The notes beneath the pieces were generated by a model. That model was not told the DNA's origin, made no database searches, and worked only from the letters and a program-made list of their open reading frames with translations. From positions 1,178,001-1,242,000 of the forward strand of contig NZ_VJWE01000011.1 in the NCBI RefSeq assembly GCF_007993815.1: DNA of 64,000 nt, given 5' to 3'. Source of the DNA: Acidovorax delafieldii. GTDB taxonomy: Bacteria; Pseudomonadota; Gammaproteobacteria; Burkholderiales; Burkholderiaceae_C. A program made the translations under genes and the position numbers. Shown here piece by piece: positions 62,021 through 64,000 of this stretch (positions are counted from its first letter, which is position 1; every line of letters starts with the position of its first letter).

Positions 62021-64000
62021 ATGTTGCAGTCCTTGTCGCAGCTGTTCCTCCGACGCTGGCAACGCATCGCAGTCACGCTGATACCGCTGGTTTTTGCGTT
62101 GCTGCACGTGGCCGATGTGCTCCACCTGCAGGTGTTGGAGCGACTGGACAACATCATCTACGACACCCGCTTGCGGGTGACCATGCCACGAACGCTGGAC
62201 GAGCGGATCGTCATCGTCGATATCGACGAGAAGAGCCTGGGCCGCGTGGGGCAATGGCCCTGGCGCAGGGACAAGATGGCTGCGTTGGTGCATGAGCTGT
62301 TTGAGCGCCAACAAGTGGCCGTGGTGGGGTTTGACGTTCTGTTTGCCGAGGCCGATGAAAGTTCGGGCCTCTCTACGCTGCAACAACTGGCGCAGGGCCC
62401 TTTACGCAGCCAGCCGGGCTTTAAGGAGCAACTGGAACGTCTAGCGCCCTCACTGGACCATGACGCTCTTTTTGCGCAGTCTCTGCACGGGCAGCCAGTG
62501 GTGCTGGGTTACTACCTTTCGGGCGAAGACCGCGACGGCATCACGAAAGGCATGTTGCCAGAACCCGCCCTGCCCGTGGAGCGCTTGCGGGGCTTGCCTC
62601 TGGGGGCGACTACTTGGCGTGGGTACAGCAGCAACATTGAGTCCCTGACCCAGGCGGCACCTGCTGCAGGCTTCTTCAACTCGATCACGGACGAGGACGG
62701 AGTTGTTCGTTCCCTTCCCCTGTTGGCAGAGTACCAGGGGCAGTATTACGAATCGCTGGCATTGGCCATGTTCCGCACCGCCATCGGTCTGCCAGAGATT
62801 CACCCGGGCTTTGTGAATTCCAAGCCGTCCGGGACGCATGATGTGCTCCAAAGCATCGTGCTGCGCCAAGATGGTCGCACGCTGGCGCTCCCCGTGGACC
62901 AGCAGTTGGCCACGCTCATTCCCTACCGTGGGCCGGGCGATGCCAAGGGTGGTTCCTTTCGGTATATCTCGGCGTCGGACGTTCTGGATGGCTTGCTGCC
63001 GGCTGGTCAACTCAAGGACCAATTGGTGCTGGTAGGCTCGACAGCACCTGGTTTGCTGGATTTGCGTGTGACGCCGGTGGGCAGGACGTACCCAGGCGTG
63101 GAGACCCATGCCAACGTGTTGTCGGCATTCCTGGATGGCAAGAGCATCGTTCGGCCGGACTATGCCGCTGGCTTTGATGTGCTGCAGCTGCTGTGCGCGG
63201 GTTTGCTATTGGCAGTTGCCTTGCCCCTCTTGTCAGCATCGTCTGCGGTCTTGCTCAGTGGTGGTGTGCTTTGTGCGCTGGTAGGACTCAATCTGTGGAT
63301 GTACATCGCGCAGGGGCTGGCGTTGCCGCTCGCCACTGCGGTGGTGATGGCTATGCTGGCCTTTGCCCTCAACATGGCGTATGGCTACTTTGTGGAGAGC
63401 CGGTCCAAGCGCGAGCTCGCAGCGCTGTTTAGCGCCTATGTGCCGCCAGAGCTGGTGGCCGAGATGGTCAAGCAGCCTGAGCACTACAGCATGCAGGCCA
63501 CCAACCGGGAGCTGACGGTGATGTTCTGCGACATGCGCGGCTTCACCGCAATGTCTGAACGGATGGAACCGCTGCAATTGCAAGGCTTGTTGAATGAGGT
63601 GTTCAGCAAGCTCACCCACATCATCCGCAGCCACCGGGGAACGATTGACAAATACATGGGCGACTGCGTTATGGCTTTTTGGGGGGCTCCAGTAGCCACG
63701 CCTGATCATGCGCAACTGGCAGTGACTGCGGCCCTGGAAATGTCGCTGGCCATTGGGCAAATCAACGCCAATCATCGCCAGCGCGGTTTGCCCGAGATCG
63801 GGGTGGGCATTGGGCTCAACACCGGGGTCATGTGCGTGGGTGACATGGGCTCTGACATCCGGCGCAGCTATACGGTCATCGGCGATGCGGTCAACCTTGG
63901 CTCTCGCCTGGAGGGACTGTCCAAGCACTACGGTACTTCGATCGTGGTGAGCGAATCTGCCATGCAGCTCGCCCCTCAGTTTGTATGGCAGGCCATGGAC
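62021..64000 (+). CDS. CHASE2-domain class III adenylate/guanylate cyclase (3' end outside window)
   Basis: The first 660 residues of a membrane cyclase; the frame is open to the right edge. An N-terminal helix (TLIPLVFALLHVADVLHL) precedes a CHASE2 sensor (IVIVDIDEKSL, WPWRRDKM). Three helices lie at about 385-450. The class III cyclase domain begins at about 490: metal Asp in FCDMRGFTAMSE, KYMGD with the Lys that favours ATP, and the transition-state Asn/Arg in DAVNLGSRLE. So it most likely makes cAMP. It lies 73 bp after the FHA gene in the same direction and shares the CHASE2 sensor type with the kinase at 57783. No clear ribosome site is seen. Confidence 0.92.
   Translation, partial: MLQSLSQLFLRRWQRIAVTLIPLVFALLHVADVLHLQVLERLDNIIYDTRLRVTMPRTLDERIVIVDIDEKSLGRVGQWPWRRDKMAALVHELFERQQVAVVGFDVLFAEADESSGLSTLQQLAQGPLRSQPGFKEQLERLAPSLDHDALFAQSLHGQPVVLGYYLSGEDRDGITKGMLPEPALPVERLRGLPLGATTWRGYSSNIESLTQAAPAAGFFNSITDEDGVVRSLPLLAEYQGQYYESLALAMFRTAIGLPEIHPGFVNSKPSGTHDVLQSIVLRQDGRTLALPVDQQLATLIPYRGPGDAKGGSFRYISASDVLDGLLPAGQLKDQLVLVGSTAPGLLDLRVTPVGRTYPGVETHANVLSAFLDGKSIVRPDYAAGFDVLQLLCAGLLLAVALPLLSASSAVLLSGGVLCALVGLNLWMYIAQGLALPLATAVVMAMLAFALNMAYGYFVESRSKRELAALFSAYVPPELVAEMVKQPEHYSMQATNRELTVMFCDMRGFTAMSERMEPLQLQGLLNEVFSKLTHIIRSHRGTIDKYMGDCVMAFWGAPVATPDHAQLAVTAALEMSLAIGQINANHRQRGLPEIGVGIGLNTGVMCVGDMGSDIRRSYTVIGDAVNLGSRLEGLSKHYGTSIVVSESAMQLAPQFVWQAMD

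Overview
The window reads as chromosomal DNA of a GC-rich betaproteobacterium of the order Burkholderiales, most likely family Comamonadaceae (Acidovorax-like). The pointers are a Burkholderiales-type porin ending in Phe, two Bug/TctC-type solute-binding proteins next to LysR regulators, an IPTL-CTERM protein, the gene orders recA-recX and sucC-sucD, dense coding in a high-GC background, and seven scattered copies of a roughly 60-bp repeat of a kind I associate from memory with Comamonadaceae. I see no rRNA, tRNA, CRISPR array, insertion sequence or prophage. It looks like core chromosome with some accessory genes.

Layout: 1-4.1 kb holds the end of an L-lactate permease and a leftward cluster (4-oxalomesaconate tautomerase-like enzyme, Bug binding protein, porin) with a divergent LysR gene, whose end overlaps mnmA. 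6.5-14.2 kb is mostly housekeeping: a BAX inhibitor-1 family membrane protein, ssb, an MFS exporter, cysC and uvrA. 14.2-18.3 kb holds small leftward genes: a DUF1439 protein, a zinc ribbon, a GNAT enzyme, a RIO1-like kinase, a DTW-domain tRNA enzyme coupled to a methyltransferase. 18.4-22.0 kb is a rightward run of four poorly known genes (a TPR/winged-helix protein, a beta-propeller, a DUF899 thioredoxin-like protein, a His-bearing membrane protein). 22-35 kb is accessory: VOC, flavin reductase, DUF2130, LysR/pirin, a second MFS, a DUF2341 + Ig-like + IPTL-CTERM surface protein, a tyrosine phosphatase, two AraC regulators and small membrane or periplasmic proteins.

35-41 kb carries topB with a histone-H1-like linker and a SWIB domain. 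It is divergent from a SET-domain methyltransferase gene that overlaps birA, followed by a SPOR protein and a DUF6882 protein. 41-46.7 kb has an MBL-fold hydrolase and two complete two-component systems transcribed back to back. 46.8-51.7 kb has a serine beta-lactamase-fold lipoprotein, an N-formylglutamate amidohydrolase, a second Bug protein with a divergent LysR, and a MarR regulator. 51.8-57.5 kb is recA-recX, argC, sucC-sucD and a TerC-family protein.

57.8 kb to the right edge is a rightward signalling cluster: a CHASE2 Ser/Thr kinase, a PP2C phosphatase, an FHA protein, and a CHASE2 class III nucleotide cyclase that runs off the window. It could connect an extracytoplasmic signal to protein phosphorylation and a cyclic nucleotide. 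The two parts most worth following up are this cluster and the topB-SWIB/SET pair with eukaryote-like chromatin domains.
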